Notes: generated from the letters alone by a model not told the origin. A stretch of DNA of 64,000 bases from Lewinellaceae bacterium (GCA_020636435.1 JACJXX010000001.1:3799001-3863000); one strand, 5' to 3'; counted from the stretch's first letter, positions 26,738 to 35,990 are shown. A program made the numbers and translations.

Positions 26738-28072
26738 ATGAACCACCGCAAGATCTTATTCTGGTCAATAACCGTTGCGTTAGCCGGTTTTCTGTTCGGC
26801 TTCGATACGGTAGTCATCTCCGGGGCTGACCTGTCGCTGCAAGCACTATGGCAAAAGGGAGAATTTTTTCACGGATTTGTGGTCATGGCCTCCGCCCTCT
26901 GGGGCACAGTGATCGGCGCCATTTTCGGTGGCATTCCCACCGACCGGCTGGGGCGAAAAAAGACCCTTTTCTGGATCGGCATATTTTATTTTGTTTCCGC
27001 GGTTGGTTCTGCGCTCGCCAACGATCCTTTTGTATTTGCCTTTTTCCGGTTCCTGGGCGGGTTGGGAGTCGGCGCTTCTACGGTGGCCGCTCCCGCTTAT
27101 GTTTCCGAAATTGCGCCGGCTAAAGACCGGGGCAAGCTCGTAGCGCTGTACCAGTTCAACATCGTTTTCGGGATACTCATCGCTTTCGTGTCCAACTACC
27201 TGCTGAGCGATATCGGCGAAAATGCCTGGCGCTGGATGATCGGCGTGGAGGCCCTCCCGGCATTCATCTATACCCTGATGGTTTTGACGGTGCCCAAAAG
27301 CCCGAGGTGGTTGCTCGTCAAAAAGGGCGACCGGGAGGGAGCCGCCAAAACGCTGCGCCTGATCGACCCTGATATGGATACCGACGCGACGATAGAGGCC
27401 CTCATGGCCGACCACGAATTGTCTGATACCGGAGAGACGATCTTCGCCCCCAAATACCGCTTCCCCCTGATGCTGGCCTTCCTGATCGCCTTTTTCAACC
27501 AGTTCTCGGGCATCAACGCCTTTCTTTACTACGCCCCCCGCATCTTCGAAATCGCTGGCCTGGAAAAGAGTTCGGCTTTATTGAGCAGCGTGGGCATCGG
27601 CATTACCAACCTCGTTTTCACCCTGGTGGGCCTGTCTATGATCGACCGTTTTGGCCGGCGGCAACTCATGTACATTGGTTCGGTAGGATACATCGTGTCG
27701 CTTTCGCTGGTGGCCCTAACCTTTTTAATGGGCATCAAAGGCATGGCCGTGCCCATTTTCCTGTTTCTTTTTATTGCTTCCCATGCGATCGGGCAGGGCA
27801 CGGTCATCTGGGTGTTCATTTCAGAAATATTCCCCAACCACCTGCGGGCCAACGGGCAGGCATTCGGCAGTTCCGTGCACTGGATACTGGCAGCCGCCAT
27901 ACCATCCCTGGTGCCCGTGCTCTTTACCCGTATCGGCGCGGCGCCGGTCTTTGCCTTTTTCGCCTTTATGATGGTGTTGCAATTGATCTTCGTGTGGCGG
28001 ATGATGCCGGAAACCAAAGGAGTGCCGCTGGAGGAGTTGGAGAAACAATTGGCAATAGCGGGGGCGAGATAG
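26738..28072 (+). CDS. Sugar-porter family MFS transporter (probably fructose)
   Basis: 444 residues with 12 predicted helices. Sugar-porter signatures are clear: FGFDTVVISGA in helix 1, DRLGRKKT in loop 2-3, PKSPRWLL before the central loop, NQFSGINAFLYYAPRIF in helix 7, DRFGRRQL in loop 8-9 and PETKGVPLEELE at the C-terminus. Such permeases move monosaccharides across the inner membrane, usually with H+. Position between GH32 and a PfkB kinase supports fructose as substrate (inference). The central loop is short, as usual for bacterial members. Confidence 0.93.
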   Translation: MNHRKILFWSITVALAGFLFGFDTVVISGADLSLQALWQKGEFFHGFVVMASALWGTVIGAIFGGIPTDRLGRKKTLFWIGIFYFVSAVGSALANDPFVFAFFRFLGGLGVGASTVAAPAYVSEIAPAKDRGKLVALYQFNIVFGILIAFVSNYLLSDIGENAWRWMIGVEALPAFIYTLMVLTVPKSPRWLLVKKGDREGAAKTLRLIDPDMDTDATIEALMADHELSDTGETIFAPKYRFPLMLAFLIAFFNQFSGINAFLYYAPRIFEIAGLEKSSALLSSVGIGITNLVFTLVGLSMIDRFGRRQLMYIGSVGYIVSLSLVALTFLMGIKGMAVPIFLFLFIASHAIGQGTVIWVFISEIFPNHLRANGQAFGSSVHWILAAAIPSLVPVLFTRIGAAPVFAFFAFMMVLQLIFVWRMMPETKGVPLEELEKQLAIAGAR

Positions 28073-28148
28073 AAGAAGGATAAAAAAGACAGTCAAGCTA
28101 CTATACATGATGCTGTTTTTTGCCACTAAGACACAAAAACACACACAG

Positions 28149-29057
28149 ATGCCGAAACCTACCATTATATGCTTCGGAGAAGTCCTCTGGGATGTGCTGC
28201 CCACCGGGCGGATCGCCGGCGGGGCCCCCATGAATGTAGCCTATCACATCAACCAGTTGGGGATGCAATCGAAAATCATCAGCAGCATAGGGGATGACGA
28301 CCTGGGCAAGGAACTCATCCGGTTTTTGGAAAGCAAGGGCGTATCCACAGACCTGATCCAAACCGACAACACTTTCCCGACCGGTATCGTAAACGTGATG
28401 CTGGACAGCGGTGGCTACCCTTCTTATGAAATCGTCAGCCCCGTTGCCTGGGATTATATACGCCCGGATGATAAGGTGAAAGATCTGGTCAATGGTTCCG
28501 ACGCCCTGGTTTTTGGGAGCCTCGCCTGCCGGACAGAACGGAACAAAAGAACGCTGTTCGAATACCTGGATGTGGCGCCGGTTCGGGTTCTCGACGTCAA
28601 CCTGCGGGCGCCCTTCTACTCCCAGCCCCTGATCGAGGCGCTGCTGGCTAAGGCGGATATTGTAAAAATGAATGACGAAGAACTCGCCCTCATTGCCGGA
28701 TGGCAAAATGCCGGCAGCGATGAAAAGGAGCAATTGGAAGTCATCAAAAACAAATTCGGGATCGACGTGCTCATCCTGACCAAAGGCAAGGACGGCGCCG
28801 CCTGCCTGGATGAATCCGGCTTTCATGAACAGCCGGCCTTCCCGGTAAAAGTGAAAGACACCATCGGCAGCGGGGATTCTTTTTTTGCGGCATTCCTGAG
28901 TAAGTACCTGAGGGGAGAAAACATCCGGGAATGCCTGGCTTTTGCCGGGGCGGTAGGAGCGCTGGTGGCGACAAAAGCCGGCGGTACGCCCGAGATCGGC
29001 CTACAGGAAATTCAGGCAATCCTGAATTCGCCTTCGGCCCCGAATGAATTCGGGTAA
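28149..29057 (+). CDS. PfkB-family sugar kinase, probable fructokinase
   Basis: 302 residues from ATG 28149 (an in-frame ATG at 28107 adds a non-conserved lead). It begins MPKPTIICFGEVLWDVLPTG, then GGAPMNVAYHINQLG (substrate-binding Gly-Gly). IGDDDLGKEL, ILTKGKDGA and the anion-hole/catalytic motif DTIGSGDSFFAAF (base Asp in GSGD) follow. The order and motifs match fructokinases and related PfkB sugar kinases that phosphorylate the sugar with ATP in the cytoplasm. It is the last gene of the fructan locus and would trap imported fructose as fructose phosphate. It converges on the TonB receptor gene with a 19-base gap. Confidence 0.92.
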   Translation: MPKPTIICFGEVLWDVLPTGRIAGGAPMNVAYHINQLGMQSKIISSIGDDDLGKELIRFLESKGVSTDLIQTDNTFPTGIVNVMLDSGGYPSYEIVSPVAWDYIRPDDKVKDLVNGSDALVFGSLACRTERNKRTLFEYLDVAPVRVLDVNLRAPFYSQPLIEALLAKADIVKMNDEELALIAGWQNAGSDEKEQLEVIKNKFGIDVLILTKGKDGAACLDESGFHEQPAFPVKVKDTIGSGDSFFAAFLSKYLRGENIRECLAFAGAVGALVATKAGGTPEIGLQEIQAILNSPSAPNEFG

Positions 29058-29076
29058 CCCGATAGTGCGCCTGTTT

Positions 29077-31032
29077 CTACAACCTAAACCGCAATCCTCC
29101 CATCAGCCACCTTCCTGGCATCTGAGCCCCCAAAATATCCTGATACTGCTCGCCGAACAGGTTGTGCGCCTGCAGGTTGAGGCCGAACTGCGGCGTCAGG
29201 TTGTAACCGAGCCGGAGGTTCCACAGCTGATAGCCAGGGGTCAGGCGGGCGTTGATGGCCGCAGCCTGCCGTGCCGGCCGTTCTTTGTACAGGCCATTCA
29301 GGGCCAGCTCCAGATTGCCGGTTTCCAGGATGAGGTTGGTGGACAGCAGGTGCCGGGCGTGGCTGGAGATGTAGACGGATACCACGCCTTCTTCATTGGT
29401 GGTGTTCAGGTAGGTGTATCCCACCGACCACTGCAGGCGGGCGCGTTGGCCCAGCGAAGTGCTTACCCAGGATTCCACTTCCAGGCCCCGGGTTTGCACA
29501 TCGGCGATGTTGGTGGCGTAGAAGTACTCGGCTCCTGGCTGTAAGTTCTGATTGTTGGCAATGTCCGATTCGTTGGTGGGCACGTAATCGATCAGGTTGG
29601 AAGATTGGCGCAAAAAGGCGGTGGCTTTCAGTTGCCATGTCTTCGTCAGGCGGCAATCCAGGCCAACCTCTTCCGACCAGGCGCGTTCGGCTTCCAGTTC
29701 GGGGTTGCCCAGGTTTCTGCCGGGCGTCAGGTTTTCCAGGTTGTAGGAAACGTAGCGCTCTGTGTAGTCGGCCGCCCGGATACTCCGGCCGGCGGAAGCG
29801 CGCAGGGTGAGGTTGGAAAGCACATAAGAGACGTTGAGTTGGGGGGTGAATTCCAAACCGTAATTCTCGTCGTAATCCAGCCGCAGGCTGCCGGTCAGGT
29901 TGAAGCGTTTGCCGGGACGGAGCACGCCCATGGCATAAGCGCCGTAGTGCAGGTCTTCGTGGTTGCCCCGGTCCGTGCTTTCGATCGAACGGCGGTCCAA
30001 CTGGCCTCCGAACTTCAGGGACAAGCCCTCGTTGATGATCTGAAGGCGGTTGGCATTGAAGTTCCAGAACTGGGTGGTGTGCAGGTTGGTAGATGGGAAA
30101 TCGGGGCTGAAGACGAAGCGGTCGGCGCCATTGCGGTAAGCCAGCCGGAAGTCGGTGCTGTGGTTGGCCCCCGTCCTGGATACCAGTAGCTGGTTCCACC
30201 AGTTGCGGGCCGTTTCCACCGATTTGTCCAGGGGGCTGGTGGTGTAGAAATAGCGGGCGCTGAAGTCGCGGTCGTCGTAAGCAGTGCGGGCATGGATGCG
30301 CCAGGTGTCATTGATGCGGTAGCCCATAGACAAGCCAAAGGTCTTCAGGTTGAAGAAATTGTTGTAGCCTTCCAGCGTGGTGTTGTCCAGCACTTGCTCG
30401 GCGATGAATTCGCCATCGGACTGGTTCATGCTGAAGCCGCCGCCGGCATAGAATCTGTTTTTCCTTACAGAAAAACCCTGCTGGGCATTCACCAGGCGGT
30501 GTTCCCCGTAGTTCACCTGCCCGCTGACTTCATTTTCTTCCTCCCGCTTATCGCCGAAACCTTTGGTGATGATGTTGATGACGCCTCCCACCGCATCGGC
30601 GCCGTACATAGCGGAGGCAGCCCCCCGCAATACCTCAATCCGTTCTATTTCAGCCGGCGTGACGGGAATGTAACTGTTGAAGTGAGCCGTGAGCGGGTCG
30701 TTTAGCTTCATGCCGTCCACCAGGACCATCACCTGCGAGAAGGTGGCTCCGCGCATGCTGATGTCTCCCTGCGCGCCGAAAGCATTGCGCGATTGCACTT
30801 CAATGCCGGGTAGGTATTGCAGCAGTTCGTCCAGGGAAGTGAAGGCCATTTTTTGGAGGCTGGGGCCATCGATGATGGAGATGTTCCTGCCCGTTTCCGC
30901 CAAAGTGAGGGGTATTCTCGTGGTTTTGACGAGAATGGTGTCCATGTCTGTTGCTGCCTGCCCAAAGGCGAATGAGCAGGAGCAGGCGATGAAGAAAAAA
31001 CATAGCCAGTTGGGAGCGTTCTTATGTTTCAT
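29077..31032 (-). CDS. BtuB-like TonB-dependent outer membrane receptor
   Basis: 651 residues with signal peptide (ending SFAFGQ). The plug starts near residue 35: VKTTRIPLTLAETGRNISII, then LDELLQYLPGIEVQSRNAFG, DISMRGATFSQVMVLVDG, EIERIEVLRGAASAMYGADA and GGVINIITKGFGD, all typical of BtuB/vitamin B12-type receptors. It has no N-terminal carboxypeptidase-like domain, which separates it from SusC proteins. The beta-barrel runs to the C-terminus, ending GGLRFRL. It lies 2 bases downstream of the helicase gene on the same strand, so it is probably transcribed with it. No cobalamin riboswitch is visible. The substrate (cobalamin, siderophore or other) is not determinable. Confidence 0.87.
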   Translation of the reverse strand: MKHKNAPNWLCFFFIACSCSFAFGQAATDMDTILVKTTRIPLTLAETGRNISIIDGPSLQKMAFTSLDELLQYLPGIEVQSRNAFGAQGDISMRGATFSQVMVLVDGMKLNDPLTAHFNSYIPVTPAEIERIEVLRGAASAMYGADAVGGVINIITKGFGDKREEENEVSGQVNYGEHRLVNAQQGFSVRKNRFYAGGGFSMNQSDGEFIAEQVLDNTTLEGYNNFFNLKTFGLSMGYRINDTWRIHARTAYDDRDFSARYFYTTSPLDKSVETARNWWNQLLVSRTGANHSTDFRLAYRNGADRFVFSPDFPSTNLHTTQFWNFNANRLQIINEGLSLKFGGQLDRRSIESTDRGNHEDLHYGAYAMGVLRPGKRFNLTGSLRLDYDENYGLEFTPQLNVSYVLSNLTLRASAGRSIRAADYTERYVSYNLENLTPGRNLGNPELEAERAWSEEVGLDCRLTKTWQLKATAFLRQSSNLIDYVPTNESDIANNQNLQPGAEYFYATNIADVQTRGLEVESWVSTSLGQRARLQWSVGYTYLNTTNEEGVVSVYISSHARHLLSTNLILETGNLELALNGLYKERPARQAAAINARLTPGYQLWNLRLGYNLTPQFGLNLQAHNLFGEQYQDILGAQMPGRWLMGGLRFRL

Positions 31033-31034
31033 TT

Positions 31035-32348
31035 TTATCCTTTCCGCGGCCCGCGGCTGCCTCCTCTTTTCCCTCCTTTATTTCCACCCCGGTTATCGCG
31101 GCTGCCGCCCCGGCCTCTGCCTTTTCCTCCGCCGCTGCCGCCGCGTCCACGTCCGCCGCCGCCGCCACTGCCGCCGCGCCCACCCCTTCCGCCACCGGAA
31201 GTTGAGTATTCGACATTGGCCAGGTCGGGAGGCAAGGGAAGGCGTTGCACTTTTCGTTCGATCAGTTCTTCGATGCGCTTGAAGCGGCCGCGGTCTTTCC
31301 GGCTGATGAAGGTGAAGGCCATGCCTGCTGCATCGGCCCGGCCGGTGCGCCCGATGCGGTGCACATAATCTTCCGCATCGCCGGGCACGTCAAAATTGAT
31401 GACCGCGTCGATGCCTTTGATGTCGATGCCCCGGGAAAGGACGTCGGTAGCTACGATGATGGGCGTGGCGCCGCTTTTGAAAGCATGCAGCTGGGCTACC
31501 CGCTCATCCTGGGTGAGGTCGGAATGAATGGCGCCTACGTCCATGCCCCGCTTGTTGAGGCTGGCGGACAACTCCTTGACGTTCTTCTTGGTGCCGGCAA
31601 AGATCAGGACGCGCTCCAGGCGTTTGTTGGTTTCCAGGATTCTTTCCGTCAGCGCGATCTTGCCAAAATTTTCCACTTCGTAGGCCAGTTGCAGGATGTT
31701 CTCCGCCGGCTTCGAAATGGCGATATTGATCTCCACTGGTTCGCGCAGCAGTTCCTTGGCAAACTTCCGGATTTGTGCCGGCATGGTAGCCGAGAAGAGC
31801 AGCGTCTGCCGTTCTCTGGGCAGCCGATTGACAATATCCATGATGGCGGGGGCGAAGCCCATGTCCAGCATGCGGTCGGCCTCGTCGAGGATGAGGTGGC
31901 GCACCGTGTCCAGCTTGGCGTAGCCGAAGTCGAGGTGGGCGCTGAAGCGCCCCGGGGTGCATACGATGATGGCAGCGCCGCGTTTGAGAGCTCGCTTTTC
32001 CTGCTCCATCGCCTGGCCGTCGCGGCCGCCGTAGATGGCGATAGAACTCACCGGCGTGAAATAGGAAAGCGCTTCCAGTTGCTGGTCGACCTGCATGGCC
32101 AATTCCCGGGTCGGTTCGATGATGATGGTATCGACGCCCTTCTCGTTGGGGTCTCTGGTCAGCCTGTTCAGAATAGGCAGGAGGAAGGCCGCTGTTTTGC
32201 CGGTGCCGGTTTGGGCGCAAGCCAGCACGTCGCGCTCTTCCATAATCGGGGGAATGGCAAGTTCTTGCACAGGCGTAGCGGTTTCAAAACCCATCGCATC
32301 CAGCCCCTCAATTAATTCCGGTTCAAAACCAAATTCAGAAAATTTCAA
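31035..32348 (-). CDS. DEAD-box RNA helicase with RGG-rich tail (TTG start)
   Basis: 437 residues if translation starts at TTG 32346-32348, the codon aligned with the usual M of MKFSEFGF-type helicases. Other non-ATG starts upstream (GTG near 32372, TTG 32408) are possible; no ATG lies before the first conserved motif. Motifs: Q motif ATPVQ, AQTGTGKT (I), PTRELA (Ia), DEADRMLDMGF (II), SATMP (III), and HRIGRTGRA (VI). The last 55 residues are Gly/Arg-rich with repeated RGG units, typical of an RNA-binding extension. Cytoplasmic RNA unwinding in ribosome assembly or RNA decay is the known role; cold or stress induction is common in the family. Confidence 0.92.
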   Translation of the reverse strand: MKFSEFGFEPELIEGLDAMGFETATPVQELAIPPIMEERDVLACAQTGTGKTAAFLLPILNRLTRDPNEKGVDTIIIEPTRELAMQVDQQLEALSYFTPVSSIAIYGGRDGQAMEQEKRALKRGAAIIVCTPGRFSAHLDFGYAKLDTVRHLILDEADRMLDMGFAPAIMDIVNRLPRERQTLLFSATMPAQIRKFAKELLREPVEINIAISKPAENILQLAYEVENFGKIALTERILETNKRLERVLIFAGTKKNVKELSASLNKRGMDVGAIHSDLTQDERVAQLHAFKSGATPIIVATDVLSRGIDIKGIDAVINFDVPGDAEDYVHRIGRTGRADAAGMAFTFISRKDRGRFKRIEELIERKVQRLPLPPDLANVEYSTSGGGRGGRGGSGGGGGRGRGGSGGGKGRGRGGSRDNRGGNKGGKRGGSRGPRKG

Positions 32349-32382
32349 AATATTTGTGTTTCTTTTTGTCACTATTGTGCCG

Positions 32383-32412
32383 CAAATATCCGGAAAAAAA
32401 CTTGACAATCAA
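32383..32412 (-). promoter_or_regulatory. Helicase promoter candidate
   Basis: On the minus strand TTG (32410-32412) is followed after 19 bases by GATATTTG (32383-32390), one mismatch from TAnnTTTG. This gives a transcript start a few bases downstream, about 30 bases before the TTG start codon, and supports the short start. Confidence 0.5.
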
Positions 32413-32442
32413 TGGTTTGATACCTTTTGGATAGAAAAAATA

Positions 32443-33093
32443 TCAGGGTTTCAGCAATTTAAAGGCATGGGCCCATTGGTTATTGAGGAATCCGGGGATG
32501 CACCACAGCATACACAGGGGTTCAATAGCGCGGGCGGCTTCCACTGCGCCCATATCTTCCACCTCCCAGCCGAATCGATCGAGGATGCCCGATACCTCCT
32601 GCTTGGCGCTTGCCTCATTGCCGCAGATGAACATGGAAGGCCGGACGCCGCCAAAATCGGGGTTGATCATCAGGTGGTTGCCCACGCTGTTGAACACCTT
32701 GACAAAGTGGGCGCCGGGATACGCCTTTTGCAGGCGCTCCATCAGCGAGTCATCGAGGCTGGTGAAAAACTGCAGGACGCCATTGGCCGGCGGCGCTTCG
32801 GCAATTGGGTTGGTGGCGTCCATGATGGTTTTGCCGTCCAGGCTGGCGGCGCCGGCCTGCTCCAGCACTTTCTCTGCTGCGGTGCCTTTGACGGCCAGCA
32901 CCACGGCATCCCCAAATTCGGCAGCCTCGGCAACGGAGCCCACCGTGGCTTTTTCGCCCGCCTCCGCCTGCCAGCCTGCCAGCTTGGAAGCGTCGCGCGT
33001 GCCCAGCTTTACTTCATAGCCGTGCCGGATGAATCCTTTTCCCAGTGCTTGGGCGACCGAGCCCGATCCGAGTATTCCAATTTTTTTGCTCAT
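32443..33093 (-). CDS. NADP-binding F420-reductase-like protein
   Basis: 216 residues. The N-terminus has a Rossmann dinucleotide motif, GILGSGSVAQALGKGF, with TRDASK downstream as expected for NADP preference. KTIMDATNPI, VKVFNSVGNHLM and a C-terminal EVEDMGAVEAARAIEPL segment match the NADPH-dependent reductase family close to F420:NADP oxidoreductases (NAD-binding family 2). The substrate is unknown, and F420 biosynthesis is not expected in Bacteroidota, so another cofactor or substrate is likely. Upstream of and codirectional with the helicase, but a promoter lies between them. Confidence 0.83.
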   Translation of the reverse strand: MSKKIGILGSGSVAQALGKGFIRHGYEVKLGTRDASKLAGWQAEAGEKATVGSVAEAAEFGDAVVLAVKGTAAEKVLEQAGAASLDGKTIMDATNPIAEAPPANGVLQFFTSLDDSLMERLQKAYPGAHFVKVFNSVGNHLMINPDFGGVRPSMFICGNEASAKQEVSGILDRFGWEVEDMGAVEAARAIEPLCMLWCIPGFLNNQWAHAFKLLKP

Positions 33094-33240
33094 GATAATA
33101 AGTTTGTATGCACAAATGTTATGTAAAAATAAGCCGACAATTCCTTTGTTTGTAGAAAAAATCGGGGATACCTTCTAAATTAGTTGGTGAAGTATATTTT
33201 GTCAGCAACATTTGCACTCATTCAACCAAAACCTCATTTC

Positions 33241-34044
33241 ATGAACGCACACGAAATTGACTTTCAAATCTACGGCGAGGAAATGCAATTCGTCGAAATC
33301 GAACTGGACCCCTACGAAACCGTCATTGCCGAAGCGGGCAGTTTTATGATGATGGACGATGGCATCGAACTGGCGACCATATTCGGAGACGGCAGCCACA
33401 AAGAACAAGACGCCGGCCTGTGGGGCAAAGTCTTGTCCGCCGGCAAACGCCTGCTCACCGGGGAAAGCCTCTTTATGACCGCCTTCACCCACGGCGGCAC
33501 CGGAAAGAAGCGGGTCTCTTTCGCTTCTCCCTACCCCGGCCGCATCATTCCAGTCGACCTGACTGAAATGGAGGGCAAGATCATCTGCCAGAAAGATGCT
33601 TTCCTCTGTGCTGCCCAGGGCGTTTCCGTGGGCATCGAGTTCTCGAAGCGCCTCGGCCGCGGCTTCTTCGGCGGCGAAGGGTTCATCATGCAAAAACTGG
33701 AAGGAGACGGGCTGGCCTTCCTGCACGCCGGCGGCAACATCATCGAGAAAGAGCTGGCCATCGGCGAAACCTTGCGGGTTGATACGGGCTGCCTCGTCGG
33801 CTTCACCCGCGATGTGGACTACGACATCGAAATGATCCGCGGGGTGCGCAATATGCTGTTCGGCGGGGAAGGCCTCTTCTACGCCCGCCTGCAGGGCCCC
33901 GGCACGGTGTGGGTACAGTCGCTGCCCTTCAGCCGCCTGGCCGACCGCATCGTTTCCGCTTCCCGCCAGTATGGCAGCAAAAATAAAGGCGAAGGCAGCG
34001 TGCTCGGCGGCCTTGGCGATTTGCTGGATGGGGACAATTGGTAG
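33241..34044 (+). CDS. AIM24 / TIGR00266-family protein
   Basis: 267 residues from ATG 33241; an upstream TTG frame extension lacks conserved sequence. It begins MNAHEIDFQIYGEEMQFVEI, contains AEAGSFMMMDDGIELAT, the glycine-rich GLWGKVLSAGKRLLTGESLFMTAFTHGG split by charged residues, and FLHAGGNIIEKELAIGETLRV, then FTRDVDYDIE and a YARLQGPGTVWVQSLPF segment. This is the beta-helix-like AIM24 fold. In yeast Aim24 is mitochondrial; in bacteria the function is unknown. No signal peptide or membrane helix. The gene stands alone, with a palindromic repeat following. Confidence 0.88.
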   Translation: MNAHEIDFQIYGEEMQFVEIELDPYETVIAEAGSFMMMDDGIELATIFGDGSHKEQDAGLWGKVLSAGKRLLTGESLFMTAFTHGGTGKKRVSFASPYPGRIIPVDLTEMEGKIICQKDAFLCAAQGVSVGIEFSKRLGRGFFGGEGFIMQKLEGDGLAFLHAGGNIIEKELAIGETLRVDTGCLVGFTRDVDYDIEMIRGVRNMLFGGEGLFYARLQGPGTVWVQSLPFSRLADRIVSASRQYGSKNKGEGSVLGGLGDLLDGDNW

Positions 34045-34065
34045 GCTGTGAATGGGGCCGCTTAG

Positions 34066-34232
34066 CCTAGTGCTTCGCGCACTAAATACCGGGATATAAA
34101 ATGGACTCTTTTACCGCTATACTGCGTTGCTCGTCGCTCATATAGTCCCGCTATGCTCGTTCCTCGCACCTTGTCTAGCGGCAAAATAGCCTCATTTTAT
34201 ATACCCCGTTACTTAATGCGCGAAGCACTAGG
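34066..34232. repeat. 167-bp palindromic repeat, family B copy 1
   Basis: CCTAGTGCTTCGCGCACTAAATA with the adjoining GGGATATAAAATG at the left end is the near-inverse of the right end (CATTTTATATACCCCGTTAC then TTAATGCGCGAAGCACTAGG). The centre (34121-34170) carries GCGTTGCTCGTCGC and TAGTCCCGCTATGC. Related copies: 54786-54925 shares the centre, and 49767-49795 shares the outer arm. Confidence 0.8.
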
Positions 34233-34260
34233 TTCGATGAACAGGCCCTAATCTGCGGGG

Positions 34261-34318
34261 AGGGTTCAAAGTTGTGTATTCAAGGTTCCAGGATGCCTTT
34301 CACTGGACTTTGAACCCT
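34261..34318. terminator. Inverted repeat, possible terminator
   Basis: AGGGTTCAAAGT (34261-34272) and ACTTTGAACCCT (34307-34318) form a perfect 12-bp stem. Lies between the AIM24-like gene and the VWA-like gene; the rest of this 380-base gap is the family B repeat and plain leader. Confidence 0.45.
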
Positions 34319-34427
34319 GCCTGAACAGTCCAGTGTCTTGTCATAAAAAACACCCCCCACAAACTTCTCCCCCTGCCTTCGGCGTTATCCCTCCAAACCC
34401 TATTCTCTAACCACTTCAATTATTCCC

Positions 34428-35990
34428 ATGAAGGCAATCCTCCTGCACGCCGCCATTTTGCTGGCCATTACCCCCCTCGCCGCCCAGCCCGACACCATTT
34501 TCCAGGACTACCACCACCCCAACGCCCCGAAGGCCACCGAAACCCACGTGCAACTCACCCTCAAAGTGCTCGACCTGAAAAACCGGGGCGTGCCCAACCT
34601 CGATCTCTGGGCCGTCAACCAAAAGCAGGACAAGGTGTGGCACGGGCAAACCGGCAGCAACGGCGAGGTGGTCTTCCTGCTGCCCCGCGGGCAGGCCTTT
34701 ACCGTCAATGCGGCGGATGAGCCGGGCTTAAAAAGCCTCCGGACAGTGGACGCCAAGTTCGTGCAAAGCAGCCTGGCGATCGGGTACAGCCCCAAGGAGT
34801 ATACCGAGGAGATCCGCAACGATACAGTTTTCCAGCAGGTGGCGCAAAGCCAGATGCCGACCCGTTCAAGGGTGCTGCTCTGGCTGACCGTGGCGGGCTT
34901 CGAAGGGCAGCCTCATGAAGGGGAGGCGCTGTATTTCCAAATGCAGAAAAGCGGCCGGGTGTTCGCCGCCGAAACCGACGAAACAGGGCGGGCCATCCTG
35001 ATGCTGCCCAAGGGCGACAGCATTAGGATGAACACCACTTTCGAATCCAATATTTCCACCTTTTTCCTGCCGAATGATGACCGGGCGGCTAAACTCAGCC
35101 TCCGGTACACCACCATCGGCACGAAGGCCATCCTGGCGCGGCGGGCCGAGCGGGCAAGGCAGGCTGCCATCCGGGATTCGCTCTACCGCCTGGAACGGGT
35201 GCGGGACAGCCTGGCGGCCGAGCGCGCCCTGGCTGAAGAGGACAACTTCCTGTACATGATGAACTTAGGCGCCAGCCCCGAAAAAGTAAAGGAAAAGATC
35301 GCATCGCGCGCCGCCAAAGAGCGGGTGCTGATACAAGCTGATGAACGTTATTTCGAAAAGGCGGGGCAGGAGATCGAGGCGGCCCTGTACCGCAAGCGGG
35401 CGGATTGGTCGAACAAGGTGATCGTCACCGACATCACCGGCAGCATGTATTCGTATATGGACCAAATCCTGCTGTGGCATGCCCTGGCCTTTGTGCCCGG
35501 CGAGCAAAACCGCTATATTTTCTTCAACGACGGCGACGGCAAGCCCGAATCGGAAAAAAAGCTGGGCGCCGCCGGCGGCATCTACATCACCGAGGAGATG
35601 AATATGGATCGCCTGCTGGAAACCATGCACAAGGCGATGGAAGGCGGCGACGGGGCGGATTCCCCTGAGAACGACCTGGAGGCCCTGCTGGAAGGCGTCC
35701 GCCTGATGGGCGAGATCGACGAGCTGGTGCTCATCGCCGACAACTACAGCGATGTGCGGGATATCGAGCTGCTCCGGCAACTCCATGCCCCGGTGCGCAT
35801 CGTGCTGGCCGGCGCGGATTACGGGGTGAACGAGGATTACCTGGAGATCGCCTACAGCACGGGAGGCTCCATCCATACGCTGGAGGAGGATATAGAGCAG
35901 CTGTCTCATCTGGCGGATGGAGAGGTGGTTCGGGTTGGGGCGTATCGCTATCGGGTGAACCGGGGGAAGTTTATTCAGTTGGCGGATTGA
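34428..35990 (+). CDS. Secreted VWA-like protein with two beta-sandwich domains
   Basis: 520 residues with a signal peptide (MKAILLHAAILLAITPLAAQ). Two N-terminal Ig/Cna-B-like domains can be seen: about 40-135 (VQLTLKVLDLKNRGVPNLDL, GSNGEVVFLLPRG) and 145-230 (VLLWLTVAGFEGQP, ETGRAILMLPKGDS), similar to each other. A charged helical linker follows (about 235-330, rich in Arg/Ala/Glu). The C-terminal domain opens KVIVTDITGSMYSYMDQIL, a MIDAS-like DxTxS motif (Asp335, Thr337, Ser339), and continues with LVLIADNYSDVRDIE, as in von Willebrand A domains. It probably binds a divalent metal and a protein or surface ligand. No operon partner. I do not recognise a named family. Confidence 0.7.
   Translation: MKAILLHAAILLAITPLAAQPDTIFQDYHHPNAPKATETHVQLTLKVLDLKNRGVPNLDLWAVNQKQDKVWHGQTGSNGEVVFLLPRGQAFTVNAADEPGLKSLRTVDAKFVQSSLAIGYSPKEYTEEIRNDTVFQQVAQSQMPTRSRVLLWLTVAGFEGQPHEGEALYFQMQKSGRVFAAETDETGRAILMLPKGDSIRMNTTFESNISTFFLPNDDRAAKLSLRYTTIGTKAILARRAERARQAAIRDSLYRLERVRDSLAAERALAEEDNFLYMMNLGASPEKVKEKIASRAAKERVLIQADERYFEKAGQEIEAALYRKRADWSNKVIVTDITGSMYSYMDQILLWHALAFVPGEQNRYIFFNDGDGKPESEKKLGAAGGIYITEEMNMDRLLETMHKAMEGGDGADSPENDLEALLEGVRLMGEIDELVLIADNYSDVRDIELLRQLHAPVRIVLAGADYGVNEDYLEIAYSTGGSIHTLEEDIEQLSHLADGEVVRVGAYRYRVNRGKFIQLAD

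Noticed and set aside
29077..31032. Cobalamin riboswitch for the BtuB-like gene
   Set aside because: Only 2 bases separate it from the upstream helicase gene, and no B12-box-like sequence was seen.
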